DNA of 64,000 nt from Yponomeuta sedellus (taxonomy: Eukaryota > Arthropoda > Insecta > Lepidoptera > Yponomeutidae), in the NCBI GenBank assembly GCA_934045075.1, contig OW203730.1:8584192-8648191 (forward strand), read 5' to 3'. Within the stretch, counting starts at the first letter, position 1. Every line of letters begins with the position of its first letter. The notes under the pieces were generated by a model. That model saw only the letters and a program-made list of their open reading frames with translations, ran no database searches and was not told the origin of the DNA. Position numbers and translations under genes: made by a program. Below are positions 30,783 to 42,128 of this stretch, piece after piece.

Positions 30783-31212
30783 TTTCTCTGTTTTTCCCAT
30801 GGTGTTTTCCTTCACAGTTAGCGAGTGTTTTCCCTTATTTGAATTGACAAACGTTCATAGCTTAAAAAGAAAGTCATCGGAGGATGCTGATATCTAGCTC
30901 AGAACCTCTTGGATTTGAAGTAAACATTCTATCGTTGCCCTACCACCGCAATAAAGACGTAACGTATTATTTTACAAAATAATACATCAAATATCTGATA
31001 GTGATACAATAGTAGATATTAATAGATAGCATATAGTCATTACTTAATAAATAATCGCTTCGGTTGGTTTCGGTCGGTTTGCTAAAAATAATCGGAATTT
31101 AGATCCGTTTAATATATAACAACCAAAGTAGTTAACTAAAAAGGGCGCTGAAAATTCTTACTAACGTAACTTGCCAACGTCGTTAAAATAAATAGAAAGT
31201 TGCAAAGTTATG
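30783..31212. other. No recognisable feature
   Basis: AT-rich sequence; a fragment resembling the family-K end (ATCGCTTCGG...AATAATCGG) lies at 31060-31130. Confidence 0.35.
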
Positions 31213-31510
31213 TATTGAACGGGTCTAATCGCGATTATTTATTGCGTAAAAGGTACTCGTAATTACCTTATTTCTCGACGTTTCGGCAGCGTCCTGTCCG
31301 TTATCTTAGTGAGTGTTGTGTGTCGGCCAGCTGTGAAAAAATAATAGTGACTACCCACAATAATTTACTGTACTCGCCACTTTAGTCTACCCGAAACCAC
31401 GGCAACTGTAACGCTGCCGAAACGTCGGGAAATAAGGTAATTACGTTTTACCTAATAAATAATCGCGATTTGACCCGTTTAATACATAACTGTGTATGAG
31501 TATCGCGAAT
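31213..31510. mobile_element. Family-K MITE with ~80-bp inverted arms
   Basis: The left arm 31213-31293 and right arm 31413-31490 are inverted copies: GACGTTTCGGCAGCGT pairs with ACGCTGCCGAAACGTC, and GAACGGGTCTAATCGCGATT with its complement. The interior is non-coding. Related copies lie at 7466-7560, 39253-39425 and 41118-41290. Confidence 0.75.
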
Positions 31511-31859
31511 CTTTAAGAAATACTAGAAAGTTGCAAGTCTAATATCTTCGCCCACAGCCCAATATCTGTTAACTCGCTACGATAAGATGCAACCGGCGAC
31601 TTCCGAAGTAAACTCCAACACGTACAGTACATAAAATGGGCAAAGTTAAATTGAACGCGGGGGGTCAGGTGCTTGTAGGTTAACTACTCTATGATAGTTG
31701 CCACGTAGCTAATTCGAGCTACTCGAGATTAGGCCCCTTTGAAGGGTCCGGTTACTTTGTTGCAAGAAATGCTGTCTTGGGAATGAGGTGGTAGTTATCT
31801 CTACTCTCGGCGCAAATTGTTCATCAATGTAATTTCGTGTTAATGGAATTTCACTTGAC

Positions 31860-31945
31860 ATTAAGCGGTGGTAGCGATGGGACGTCGGCTTCTGATTCGG
31901 GAGGTCGTGGGTTTGAATCCCCATGTACAATGACTTTGAATTTTA
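31860..31945 (+). repeat. tRNA-derived SINE head, family F
   Basis: Box B GGGTTTGAATCCCC is followed by 'aatgactttgaattt', shared in arrangement with 43810-43900. Confidence 0.55.
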
Positions 31946-31959
31946 TTATATTCTTTTTT

Positions 31960-32060
31960 TTACCCATTAGCTCAGTTGTTAAGAGCGCTGGCACGGATAA
32001 CCAGAGGTCGCGGGTTTGAATCGCGGCCATGGGTGGAAGTTTTAGCCTCTAAATAGGTTT
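31960..32060 (+). mobile_element. tRNA-derived SINE, family E
   Basis: The head carries TTAGCTCAGTTGTTAAGAGC and CGCGGGTTTGAATCGCG, then the tail 'agcctctaaataggtttgaa'. It is inserted directly downstream of a family-F head. Confidence 0.7.
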
Positions 32061-32094
32061 GAATTTTATGTTATGTAAATTTTTGAAGTTATAG

Positions 32095-32230
32095 CAATAC
32101 TGTGAAGGAGAACATCGTGTGGTAGCCCGAGTGTGGGTGCGCTTGAAATTGCCAATCCGCGGTGAGCATGCGTGGTGTTTACGCTAATACAGAGAAAGCC
32201 TGTGCCCTGCTTTGGGACCTAGACCGGCTG
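32095..32230 (+). repeat. Family-I repeat copy
   Basis: It contains 'gcaatccgcggtgagcatgc'-type sequence ('ccaatccgcggtgagcatgc') and 'gcctgtgccctgctttggga'. Confidence 0.5.
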
Positions 32231-32754
32231 CATTATCGGCTATAACAAATGTACTTTACTAATTATTTTAATTATGTCTAATTAAAAAAATATATTGCTT
32301 AAGCGCGGTCCTTTTATTAATAACTTAACGATCGTCGTGCTTCAATTTCACTTGAAATCACACAAGATAATTTATTATTTGTTTGATCCTAACTAGACTA
32401 TATTTACTACGATATATAGTAACAACAACACCTTTCCCTTGCGAAGTCACCTTTAATGTAACGGTGTAGATAGCACGCGTATACTAAGGTAGGTATCGTG
32501 GGAATATAAATAGCAGAGATGGAATGACGGTCATGATCACGGTAATACTTGGAAATAATAGTGTCTCTTTGCAGAGCACAATCTTCCTTTCAGTGAGAGA
32601 GTATGTACTTGACAACCCTGCCCATCACCGTCATTCCAAGGGCTGTGGCATGTGAATAATTTGTAAGCTCCTCAGGAGTTTTCCCTTCATAGTTAGCAAG
32701 TGATACTGGAATCTTAAATTAATCAAAGCATATACATCTTTTTTTTACAACGTC
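32231..32754. other. No recognisable feature
   Basis: AT-rich sequence with no supported gene. Confidence 0.35.
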
Positions 32755-33010
32755 TGTCAACGTCTCACGGCAGGGCACAGGCCTTCTCTCATAGAGAGAA
32801 TATGGGCTTAATTACCACGCGTGCCCGCCGCAGATTGGCAATATCAAAAGCTGAGCTAGTTGAACACCTCGAACATCAGATTTCCTCACGATGTTTTCCT
32901 TCAACATTAGCGTGTGGTTTTGCTACTATAACTTCACTAATGTACATAAAACAAAATCATTGGTATTTGCCCGCACTGGAAATCGAACCTGGGTCTCTCA
33001 TAATTCATAA
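32755..33010 (-). repeat. Family-I copy plus SINE box B remnant
   Basis: The reverse family-I unit ('gcagggcacaggccttctct') is followed at 32960-33000 by 'ggaaatcgaacctgggtctc', the reverse of a degenerate tRNA box B. Confidence 0.45.
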
Positions 33011-33244
33011 ACTGAGAAAACTGCTGGGATTTGTACCCGGAGCCTTATGAATGGGAAGCAACAGACCTTTCCAGAGATCTACTACCTATCTCAACCATTT
33101 GTTCTAGACAGTCTCTAGTTTCTTTGCAGTGTACCTTAGTTTCAAATGCGCTTTGTCTCACCGGGATAATCAACTATCTGTGACAGCTATCCCGGATTTG
33201 TCTGTGTATATTTACGTTAAGATTATGCCATGGTATTATACCTA

Positions 33245-33455
33245 TATAGGCTCTAGAGACTAAGGTAAACATAACATATCATTTACATACATGCACATAC
33301 ATTGCTTCTGGCCCCACACTAGGATACCGTGTGTCGTAGGAATCAGAATCAACGACATCACAAACGACCTGAGGTTTTTTTTGGTCCCAGCCGGCGTTCG
33401 AACCCGGGACCTCTTGCATGGTATGCAGATGCGCTACCGCTACGCCACAGAGGTA
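33245..33455 (-). mobile_element. tRNA-derived SINE, family C
   Basis: The reverse of the 14612 unit: body 'gcttctggccccacactagg', then 'gcgttcgaacccgggacctc' (box B on the - strand) and 'cgctaccgctacgccacaga' (box A). Confidence 0.78.
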
Positions 33456-33484
33456 AGTAAGTGAGTGAGTGAGTGAGTAAATTA
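33446..33484. repeat. (GTGA)n microsatellite
   Basis: Several GTGA/GTAA units directly abut the SINE head. Confidence 0.75.
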
Positions 33485-34500
33485 TTTATTTGATACTCAA
33501 CTCTTAATATCTAACAATACAAATTTAAAACACAGTTGGGTTAGATTTGGCACCAAATTGGTCACCGCTCAGCATCATGCCGTGGCCGGTAGCGAGCACG
33601 ACGATGCTGGTTTTCAGCGGTTACCATTTACGGCACAAACAAAAAAAAAGAAAATAAAAACACTAAAATACAAAGGCCGGGATGAAAAACACTTAGAGAA
33701 TTGTTCACTTTAGAGATGAGTTATTTGAACACCGGATTGAATAAAATTTTACCAAAAGAATTTAAAAAACAAAATAAAAAACTATTTAAGTAGCGCTCAC
33801 TGGATATAATATTAAAATTCTTCTAAATAATTACGTGTGTATAAGTGTGTATGTGTGTGGTTGTTAAATGTGTGAAGTATATATGAATGGAGTTACAAGG
33901 TCGTCTGCTACAAGCATTCCTACTAGTCAACCACGTGTTCTGGAAAAATTAACAGTCTTATCTTTATAGGTACTACGTGTTCTGCACATGGGTGAGTTGT
34001 AGAAAATGCTTATAGCATTAACGCCTCCGTGTATTTTGTTTACGTATGTGCAATAAAAGTGAATAAAAATTAATTTCAGTGATCACTTCTAGTGATAAGG
34101 CCGCAGTCTGTAGGTACTCTTAGGTTAAGAAATATCTGTGTAATTTTCATTTTATGTACAGTAAAGTGTTCTCCATGTCTATATATCTATTTCTGTAAAA
34201 TAAGCATTTCTTTAATAAAAGTTCGGCCGCTGGGAGAATACGATCCTGAAACCTGTCTGTTTCATATGACTAGTGATGGGAGATAATCAACGTTAGCATT
34301 CCTTACGTTATTCTTAACCAGCTTTTGCCACCGACTCACGATTTATATGTAAATAAATAAACTAATAAGTATGTTATATTACTTTTTATGGCATGAAATA
34401 ACAAAACATAAAAGTAATTAAACGAACTTAACCTAATTGCACATAAAATAATTATATGCATATCATAATAATTTCCTGTCATCCCTCGTTAGGGACATAG
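33485..34500. other. No recognisable gene
   Basis: A segment at 33540-33640 with 'ggccggtagcgagcacgacg' is more GC-rich and may be an old repeat. The rest is AT-rich. Confidence 0.35.
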
Positions 34501-34670
34501 GGCTCTCAAAATAGACTTCCAATAGGCCGGGAATATATTATTCCATAGTATATTCCCGGCCGATTTTGCGCCTTTAGTTCAAGCTCATCCATGTTTGTCC
34601 CGATAGTGGCTTCCTGCTGGACTGAGCGTCTCCAAGTGGTTTTAGGACGTCCCCTCTTTCTGTTATATTT
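34501..34670. repeat. Repeat fragment with 13-bp stem hairpin
   Basis: GGCCGGGAATATA at 34525 pairs with TATATTCCCGGCC ending near 34561. The flanking 'tgagcgtctccaagtggttt' and 'taggacgtcccctctttctg' resemble repeat phrases near family B. Confidence 0.45.
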
Positions 34671-35637
34671 TACAAACAAATTAATGTAAAATATAAAGAC
34701 AGGTTCGTTATTATTTTCGTTATTTATTGTACATCACTTCAAAAAAATACGGTTGACATAACCTTGTAACAGCGTAGTACGGATTTTAGGACAGAACATT
34801 AAATATTGATTTCTTTTTTATTTAACATTTAAGTTACTACGCAAATTATTACATTGATTGTAAATTTACATAATAGTATAGTTTCAATGATAATTATTTG
34901 CTAGTAGGACAAATAGAACTTAAAAATATTTTTATCGAAAATTCAACGCCACTTCAAAGTTACGTCGTCCGTTCCATAGTGACATGTCAGGATCATATTC
35001 TCCCACCGGCCGGACTATAATACTTGACAGATCATTTCAATTATTCTATTTAGTTATGACATTCAAAAGCTATTATACATAGCTCATCAACTCAACTAAA
35101 ATGTGTAAAATGTAACTAATAAATTAATTGGGCCGTATTGTTAATTATAAAATTTAAAAAAAAAGAAACGCATTTTAAAATTGTACTGTAGAGTTTTAGG
35201 ACAATACATACGTACATAATGTGTATTGATGTCGTTGTTGATTAAGAGCTCCAAAAGATTAAACAGATGCAATATTTGTTTTGTTAATTTAATAAATCGC
35301 CCTGAAAAAAAAACAAAGCATTGCGCATATAACGCAATAATTAAAATCGTTATCCTTCAAATCAACGTGCCCCATTCCTCTCAAAAAAAAGAAAAAAGTC
35401 AAAGAGTAAACACCAGATAAAACCCGTTTCACCCTTTTTATTCAGCCCCTTAATGAAATTTTAGCGGCGGCGGATCCCGTATAATAAGCTGTTTACGTAA
35501 ATCTGGCTTCCGATGAATATATAATGTAATCAGTGACTAATAAACGTATGCGACAGGCTTGCAGATGAGGTGCCCGCGCCGACCTGCCACCGGATTATGA
35601 ATAGCTTTGTTTCGGACAAAAAAAGTTTATTTTCCGT
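34671..35637. other. No recognisable feature
   Basis: AT-rich sequence with no supported gene. Confidence 0.4.
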
Positions 35638-35845
35638 TTAGGTAAATGCAGTCATGTAATGCCAGTCGTTAAGCCATGTCAGAGGCCCTATGGGCGGCTT
35701 GATAACTTCTGACATTAAGGCCCGCCATTGTTTTACAATCCTCCACCAACCCGAACTTGGCCCCTGTGGTAGAGTATGGCCTAACCTTCCTGCGATGCAG
35801 AAAGAGACCCGTGCCCCAGCAGAGGGGACATACAAGGGTTGATAA
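35638..35845 (-). repeat. Family-A repeat fragment
   Basis: The reverse copy ends at 'gaggggacatacaagggttg'; the tRNA-like end is missing. Confidence 0.65.
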
Positions 35846-35919
35846 AAATAACGAAAGGAAATCTGAGTGACATGGGATGTTCACTCTGCGCTTGATTTCG
35901 CTAATACTCTTGATTCGCT

Positions 35920-36005
35920 GATACTCATGGTGATTCAAGCCCATAGTCTCTCTCTCTCATTCTCTGAGAGAAGGCCTGTGCCCTACAGTAGACCGTATAT
36001 AAGCT
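35920..36005 (+). repeat. Family-I repeat copy
   Basis: It contains 'gtgattcaagcccatagtct', a CTCTCT run and 'aggcctgtgccctacagtag'. Confidence 0.5.
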
Positions 36006-36235
36006 GCTTTACTATGTTACTGTTTTTAAGCGGTGTTACACGAGCTGTGATTTTAGTAAATGACGCATGGCCTTTTTTTTCTACACGTATATTTCATTCG
36101 CAAATGGCCTGTTCGTCCTACTCGTATGATGATCGCGACATGTGAATTCGAGGGCTCACGATCGGCCGGCGACCTAGAATACGGCAGCAACAGTTTGGCC
36201 GACTAGACTCTGCAAACACTTAATGAATTGAATGA

Positions 36236-36462
36236 TACCAACATATGTCCAACTGCTACGGCAAGAGTCTCTTCCTGCACCCCAGGAAGGCTAGGCCATA
36301 CTCCACATCTGGGGCCAAGTCCGGGTTGGTAGAGGATTGTAAGACAGTGGCGGGCCTTACTGTCAGAAGTTATCAAGCCGCTTATAAAGCCTCAGACATG
36401 GCTTAACGACTACCATTACATGATACCCGACACCAACGGCTTAACGTCTCTTGCGAAGCATG
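36236..36462 (+). repeat. Family-A repeat fragment
   Basis: It runs from 'aacatatgtccaactgctac' to 'ttaacgtctcttgcgaagca'. Confidence 0.65.
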
Positions 36463-36504
36463 GATATATTTATACAAATAGAGATTTTACATAAATTACA
36501 TCGT

Positions 36505-36605
36505 TAAGAAGCGGTTGTTGCCTAGTGGAACCGCGTGATTGGAATCAATTACTTGGGTTAAGCAACAACAGGTGCGGTCTAGCGCTGGATGGGTGATCAT
36601 CCCGT
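36505..36605 (-). repeat. Family-A repeat, tRNA-like end only
   Basis: It contains 'ttgcctagtggaaccgcgtg' and 'taagcaacaacaggtgcggt'. It lies next to the opposite end of another copy in inverted order. Confidence 0.6.
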
Positions 36606-37140
36606 GAAAAAGTGAATATGTATACAATAAACCGCGTAACGCTCGCTCACTTTCGGTGGATGACAGTCAATTTGGTGTGAAGTGAGCCTTAGAATTGAAA
36701 TCCCGAATGACACCGTACATAAAGTTATTCCGTCACTTTCATAACATTTTTTTAAAATTGTATATCACGCCGAATCTTACACCAGATGTCATGATTATTA
36801 TTATTATCATAACGACACCGTGAACTACAAATTACTAAGACAGATTGTGCTACGCCACGCGTTGTGCGTAGCAGCGGCTCCGAGCCGTAGCACGTCTACG
36901 CCGTAGCAACAGTTGCATTTCATCCGCGGTACGTCACGCCCGCCCCGCGTAAGATAGCGCGTTGCATTCAATTGTTTATTTTGATCAGAGATTAGAACAA
37001 TGTTGGAAATTTGATTTTTTTTAAGAAATTGAGCGCGAATGTGGAGCATCAAAAAAGTTTTCTTTAGTGCCAGTTATGAGGTTTAATCAGTGAAGTTCGA
37101 CATAGTTTTGGCATACATGTATTGGGTTTTGTATTCTAAA
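36606..37140. other. Upstream region of the Beat-like gene
   Basis: The part at 36850-36965 is rich in CpG and GTAGC/GCTACG motifs and may be promoter-proximal or an old repeat. No TATA box was identified. A short - strand frame at 36825-37052 has no recognisable motif. Confidence 0.35.
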
Positions 37141-37186
37141 ATGAAGTATTTAGCTTTGTGCTGTTTTGTGCTAGTTTTCGCAAGAG
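37141..37186 (+). CDS. Beat-like gene, exon 1 (signal peptide)
   Basis: The ATG at 37141 opens MKYLALCCFVLVFAR, a signal peptide, and the exon ends one base into a codon at a GGTAAGTG donor. This phase-1 junction joins in frame with exon 2. The five exons give 242 codons: signal peptide, first Ig domain (exons 2-3), the linker YFPREAPRITG, and second Ig domain (exons 4-5). This is the architecture of the insect Beaten path family, secreted or surface-anchored Ig proteins that act in motor-axon guidance and bind Sidestep-family proteins. The subfamily cannot be assigned. Exon 1 could be a different signal exon, but the phase match and position are good. Confidence 0.65.
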
Positions 37187-37711
37187 GTAAGTGTAAAACT
37201 ACTCTGAAGCTAGTTATATTAAATGTAAAAAAACTGTGATATTCAAAGCCCAGACAGCTTTATACGGCTTAAAGTTTTCTTTGGTGCCAGTTATGAAATT
37301 TTATCAGTCAAGTTCGAAATTTATTTTTATTCCATTTAAGTATGGAGTTTTTATTCTATAATCAATAAAGTAAAATAGTTAATAAATATTAACAATGATG
37401 AAGCGGTTGACTGGTAGAGAATTCTTATGGCATTAAGGCCGCCTCAATGTACGATTTTATTTTTTCAATTCAAGTGCAATGAAATTATCAATACATTAAT
37501 TAATTAAAAATATGTGCTTTTTGGTACCGGTTTTAGGAAAAAGGTAACTATGGGACTATACTTAAAAACGTAACTGTGTTTTTGAATGCAATAAAATTTT
37601 GTTAAGGAGCTTAGGAACGCTAACTAGCCCCACCAATAGGATAAAAATCGTAACTTGTTTTATGATACCATTGAATTTAAAATTCAATGATGATACGTTT
37701 TTATCTAAAAG

Positions 37712-38061
37712 TGAAGCGCTCGTGGCCTAGGGAAGCGCTCGTGGCCTAGGTGAACCGAGTGATTGGAATCAATCACTTGGTTAAGCAACAACAGGCGCGG
37801 TCAGGTACGGGATGGGTGAGCGTCCCGTGACTACCGCTAGTGGCATTTTTCCGAGCGATTCCGTGCTTCGCAAGCCGTTGGTGCCGGCTGTCATATAATG
37901 GCAGTCAGAGGCGGCTTGATAACTTCTGACAGTAAGGCCCGCCACTGTCTTACAATCCTCCACCAACCCGGACTTGGCCCCCGTGGTGGAGTATGGCCTA
38001 ACCTTCCTGCGATGCAGGAAGAGACCCGTGCCCCAGCAGTGGGGACATACAAGGGTTGATA
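37712..38061 (-). repeat. Family-A repeat, full-length
   Basis: The most complete reverse copy. The tRNA-like end carries a 19-bp tandem duplication, 'gaagcgctcgtggcctagg', twice from 37712. The other end is 'ggggacatacaagggttgat'. Confidence 0.7.
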
Positions 38062-38129
38062 ACGTAAACATGAAAAATCTTAACAACTGTGATAACTATT
38101 TTTAGAACCTAGTATCAAAAATCTACGTC

Positions 38130-38232
38130 TTTAATCGGTCTCCGCCAAAACGGCAGTTGTTAGCGGAAACCGATTAAAACAGTAGATTGTTAATCCCGCC
38201 AAAAACGGCAGTTTTTAGTGGAAAGCGATTAA
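38130..38232. repeat. Two tandem hairpin units
   Basis: Each unit of about 45 bp pairs AATCGG-CCGC with GCGG-CCGATT around AAAACGGCAGTT; the two copies lie about 58 bp apart. Confidence 0.55.
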
Positions 38233-38697
38233 AGTCTTAGGATATTTATACTACATTCTAGGCTGTATGTTCTAAAAATGGTTACCATAGATATTAAGAT
38301 TTCTTGTGTTTACTTTCTGAAAAAAAAAACGTATTATAAAACAATTTACGATTTTTTTCCATTCCTGAACCACCTTAAATAATTCAGTCCTATCTAAAGC
38401 TGTCTCTTGGTAGTTATGAAATTAAGAAAAATATTACTATGGACTAAAATATCTTTATAGCGTAAGAATATAGTTTTAACTACATAATGACTTAACATCT
38501 ACATGTTTATTCGCGGTTCAGTTTGAATTATTTACCTTGTTTGCGACGTGATTTGTTTGATTATTAAATTTTAACATTGTCGATGTTATTACATAATTTC
38601 GTCGAGTTATTGCAAGACAAATAAAACGAACGCAAACAAAATAAAATGTTTTCTTAGCCAAAAGCGAACATTCTCAGCAGAGTGGCCTTTTAACATT

Positions 38698-38952
38698 TTC
38701 ATAATAAATAATAATAAATATTCATGGACATATTGCACAGATCTCGTTAGCCCTATACTAAGTGAAACTAAATGACTTGTGTTATAGGTGCTAACTCGAC
38801 GATAGATTTAATACAATAAATACATAGATAAAATCCAAGACCTGAGACAAACTAGAAAAGTTCGTTTCCTAGTTCGACCCGGCCGGGGATCGAACCCGAG
38901 ACCTTCGGTTTTACAGTCAGCGTGCCAAACCGCTGCGCCACCGAGGCCGTCG
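38698..38952 (-). mobile_element. tRNA-derived SINE, family D
   Basis: On the - strand the head reads GGCCTCGGTGGCGCAGCGGT, with box B GGGTTCGATCCCC, then a body ending in an AATATTTATTATTATT tail. It stops about 42 bp before the exon-2 acceptor and is inverted relative to the copy at 40639. Confidence 0.78.
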
Positions 38953-38994
38953 AAGATCTGTGGTATCATAAAACCCCTTGTTTCCTCTCCCCAG

Positions 38995-39200
38995 TCTCTA
39001 TATGCCTCCGTATCGTGGGCATTACCGTGCCCGCGCTGAAGCAGCGGGGTGATTCTGCCACACTCACGTGCGACTACGAGCTGGAGGGCGGCAGGCTGTA
39101 CTCGGTGAAGTGGTACCGGGACACGGAGGAGTTCTACCGGTACATGCCGCGGCTGAGGCCCCCGCAGCACGCCCACGCGTTGGATGGAGTTGCTGTTGAT
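38995..39200 (+). CDS. Beat-like gene, exon 2 (first Ig, N-terminal half)
   Basis: A pyrimidine-rich TTTCCTCTCCCCAG acceptor starts the exon. The translation includes LRIVGITVPALKQRGDSATL, then TCDYELEGGRLYSVKWYRDT and EEFYRYMPRLRPP. The Cys and Trp of the Ig fold and the YSVKWY..EFYRY segment are hallmarks of Beat proteins. The exon ends at a GTTAGT donor after a complete codon (VAVD). Confidence 0.9.
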
Positions 39201-39252
39201 GTTAGTATTCCTTCGAGTGCTTTATAAAGGTCTGGTGAAGTTGTAGTTCTTT

Positions 39253-39425
39253 ATGATTTGCGATACTCATACATAGTTATATATTAAACGGGTCAAATCG
39301 CGATTATTTATTAGGTAAAACGTAACTACCTTATTTTCCGACGTTTCGGCAGCGTTACAGTTGCCGTGGTCTCGGGTAGACATAGAAATAATCGCTATTT
39401 GACCCGTTTAATATTTAACTATGTG
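39253..39425. repeat. Family-K MITE copy in intron 2
   Basis: The arms AAACGGGTCAAATCGCGATT and 'aatcgctatttgacccgttt' are inverted around 'gacgtttcggcagcgttaca'. It is shorter than the copy at 31213. Confidence 0.7.
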
Positions 39426-39477
39426 TGGTGCAGTTTCTAACGAATTCCCATAAATAAAGGTTTTTTTAATAAAGCCT

Positions 39478-39590
39478 TTAAACGTCCCACTGCAGGGCAC
39501 AGGCCTTCTCTTAGAGAGAGTATGGGCTTAATGGCCACGAGTGCCCTACGCGGATCGGCAATTTCAAGCGCTGAGATGACCTTTACATTT
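39478..39590 (-). repeat. Family-I repeat copy in intron 2
   Basis: The reverse unit contains 'cactgcagggcacaggcctt' and 'gagagtatgggcttaatggc'. Confidence 0.5.
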
Positions 39591-40638
39591 AGTAAAAGTT
39601 TAAAATTCTTATTTTATTATTTGTACAATAAGAATAGTATTGTAAATTTTTAGTCCGGATCTATTTACGGGTGTTGTTATATCGGAAGAATCCGACCAGG
39701 TTTCGCTCCGATTCGCAGAGCTTAATCATGGTGAGCAGTGACGGAGCTCGCGTCGTCGTCGGTTGCTCGTCTCACACGTAAGAACTAATGAATGTTGATG
39801 GAGTGAAGGTGATCTGTCAGATGAAAAAAATACTTAACATAAACTCACGCTTGTATCCCGGCAGGGAAGACAGATACCAGAGTTGGCCAGTTGCCAAGAT
39901 CCTGACATACCTGATTTGTGAATTCCAAACTTTTCGTTAGTGGTGGCCTAATTTTATCTTCTTATACAAAGAAACGGTTCACAAGTTTTGCGTTATCCAT
40001 TGATACGTTCTAAACCCAGGTATAAGCGTCTTGGGCGAAACTTATACCGATATCACTACGGTTATCCGACCGTTTCAATTCGTATGGAGTTTGTAATACA
40101 AATCAATTTTATTTCAACGTAAAGAATTTATATTGTGTTTATTGAATGCCGCTGTACAATATAAAATTGAAACTGCTTTAGGGCCGTAATGTATTCGAGA
40201 AAAAGGCAGCGGAAGAAAACTCCACTCTGACCATCTTTTCTCAAGTCATCTTATACCTAATACATCAGTTACCACCTATACGTATGATCAAATTCTATGA
40301 TTGCCATCAATTACTTTAAATGCCAAGGCTAATTAATTAATTGTCTTAATTAATTAATTGTCTTGCAAAAGTAGGCAAAACTTAAATGCAGAATACAAAA
40401 TTCAACGTTAACGGAAAGACTCGTTATAAAGTGTCTTATTGCCACACTCAGAGATGTCCATTAAATTTAATGTTTATTTAAATATCATTATCTTTCACTT
40501 ATTATCAATGAAACAGAAAAGCACAACAGCCTACTTAATCGGAGATTAGCTTTAATTTACGTTTCTGAGTGCGGCCGTATGTTTTATACCTACTAGTAAC
40601 TTAGTTATGTAAGTTTTCAATTTATTTACTGATTTTGA
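39591..40638. other. Rest of intron 2
   Basis: Mostly AT-rich, with a family-B fragment at 39840-39915 and a repeat of AATTAATTAATTGTCTT at 40330-40365. No coding exon was recognised. Confidence 0.4.
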
Positions 40639-40882
40639 CGGCCTCGGTGGCGCAGCGGTTTGGCACGCTGACTGTAAAACCGAAGGTCTCGGGTGCGATC
40701 ACCGGCCGGGTCAAACTAGGAAAATGACTTTTCTAGTTTGTCTCGGGTCTTGGATGTTATCTATGTATTTATTGTATTAAATCTATCGTCGATTTAGCAC
40801 CTATAATACAAATCATTTAGTTGTTCTTAGTATAGGGCTAACGAGATCTGTGTAATATGTCAATGAATATTTATTATTATTA
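40639..40882 (+). mobile_element. tRNA-derived SINE, family D
   Basis: It starts 'gacggcctcggtggcgcagc' and ends in the TTATTATTATTA tail, about 60 bp before the exon-3 acceptor. It is an inverted partner of 38698-38952 across exon 2. Confidence 0.78.
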
Positions 40883-40941
40883 CTCTCAATTTGCATGGTG
40901 ATAAATAAAGATTGTTAATCTAATCTAATCTGCTTTTCTAG

Positions 40942-41077
40942 CTGCACAAATCCAGCGCCCGTCGCGTGCACCTCCGCGAACTGACGCTCAAGTCGCGCGG
41001 AGTTTACCGCTGCGAAGTCTCCGAAGAGGCGCCTTCCTTCCATTCCGCGCAGGCTGAGGCCTTTCTTGAGGTCTACT
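40942..41077 (+). CDS. Beat-like gene, exon 3 (first Ig, C-terminal half)
   Basis: Starts after TGCTTTTCTAG in phase 0. LHKSSARRVHLRELTLKSRG is followed by VYRCEVSEEAPSFHSAQAEA and FLEVY. The YRCEVSxEAPSF motif with the second Ig cysteine is typical of Beat proteins. Ends at TGTAAGTA one base into a codon, matching exon 4. Confidence 0.92.
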
Positions 41078-41117
41078 GTAAGTAACTACCGGCCCTGGAA
41101 GAGAATATGGGAGTGTA

Positions 41118-41290
41118 TAGTTAGGAATATATTAAACGGGTCTAATCGCGATTATTTATTAAACGCTAATTCCCGAGGCTCGCGTTGCAGTTGCCTTGGT
41201 CACCGTAGACTGAGGTGGCGAGTATAGTCAATTATTGTGGGTGGCTAATTGTGGGTTTTCCCAAATAAATATTCGTAATTTGACCCTTAT
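41118..41290. repeat. Family-K MITE copy in intron 3
   Basis: A diverged copy with AAACGGGTCTAATCGCGATT at one end and 'attcgtaatttgaccc' at the other. Confidence 0.6.
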
Positions 41291-41379
41291 TGTATTGTTA
41301 CCAACAATATACGACTTTCCAGCAACTTTTATATAGATGTTTTGGTAAGGTTAGGTTATGATATTTTTAAAAACCAGGA

Positions 41380-41475
41380 CAATTTTTAAAAACCTATTTA
41401 GAGGCTAAAAATTCGGCATGGGTGGCCGGGACTCGGACCCGCGACCTCTGGCTAACGGTGCCAGACGTACACTCG
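41380..41475 (-). repeat. tRNA-derived SINE, family E
   Basis: The tail 'aacctatttagaggctaaaa' is followed by 'gactcggacccgcgacctct', the reverse of box B. Confidence 0.6.
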
Positions 41476-42128
41476 GCGATCTTATCCCTAATAGCTATCT
41501 CTTTCACACAAACTTAGGATGGTCAGGACTGGAAAAAGACAAGAGAATCAGAATTCATCAATTAATTCACTTACATCAAAAGTACACTTTTATACAAATA
41601 AATATTCAATATTTACTTAACTAATGTTGTAGTATAATGATTCATGTATATAATTAATAAAATACACTCATGGGTTAGGTTAGATCTAATAGGACTTAAA
41701 TGAATAATTTTCTTTTTTATATCGGTACAATAAAACGTTATCTATGCTATCATGATCCTACTATTACCTAACCGGCCTAACGACCAATCAACAAATACGA
41801 AAAAGACATTTCCAAACGTTTTGTCGTGTATTGTTCTGGTATAATATCTGGCAATAGCACCCATCGTCTAGATGGAAACTTAAGTTGTATTTTACAGAAT
41901 CATAGTATGGCAGGCTATTGACCTAAATGAAAGCATAGAGGTGATATGATTTGACTTTTGAGCGCTTGCTTTCATCGCCATTTTTGTCGAGTTGGATTTG
42001 TAGTTTTCCAGATGCTCTGATAGGATTATGATTGCATGATACGGAAGACGCGTCATCGGCGTAAGTAGCTGCTAGAACATCTGGCCATTGAAGTAAAGAT
42101 GTTTATAACATTTTTTTCTAACTTCCAG
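41476..42128. other. Rest of intron 3
   Basis: AT-rich sequence with no recognisable exon or repeat boundary. Confidence 0.4.

Larger units (their letters stand above)
37187..38994 (+). other. Beat-like gene, intron 1
   Basis: The 1.8-kb intron holds a family-A repeat, two tandem hairpins near 38130 and 38185, and a family-D SINE whose head ends about 45 bp from the acceptor. Confidence 0.6.

Noticed and set aside
38808..39227. Two overlapping open frames at the Beat-like exon 2, one antisense
   Set aside because: The antisense frame is a shadow; the sense frame is real only from the acceptor at 38995 to the donor at 39200, and its upstream part is SINE.
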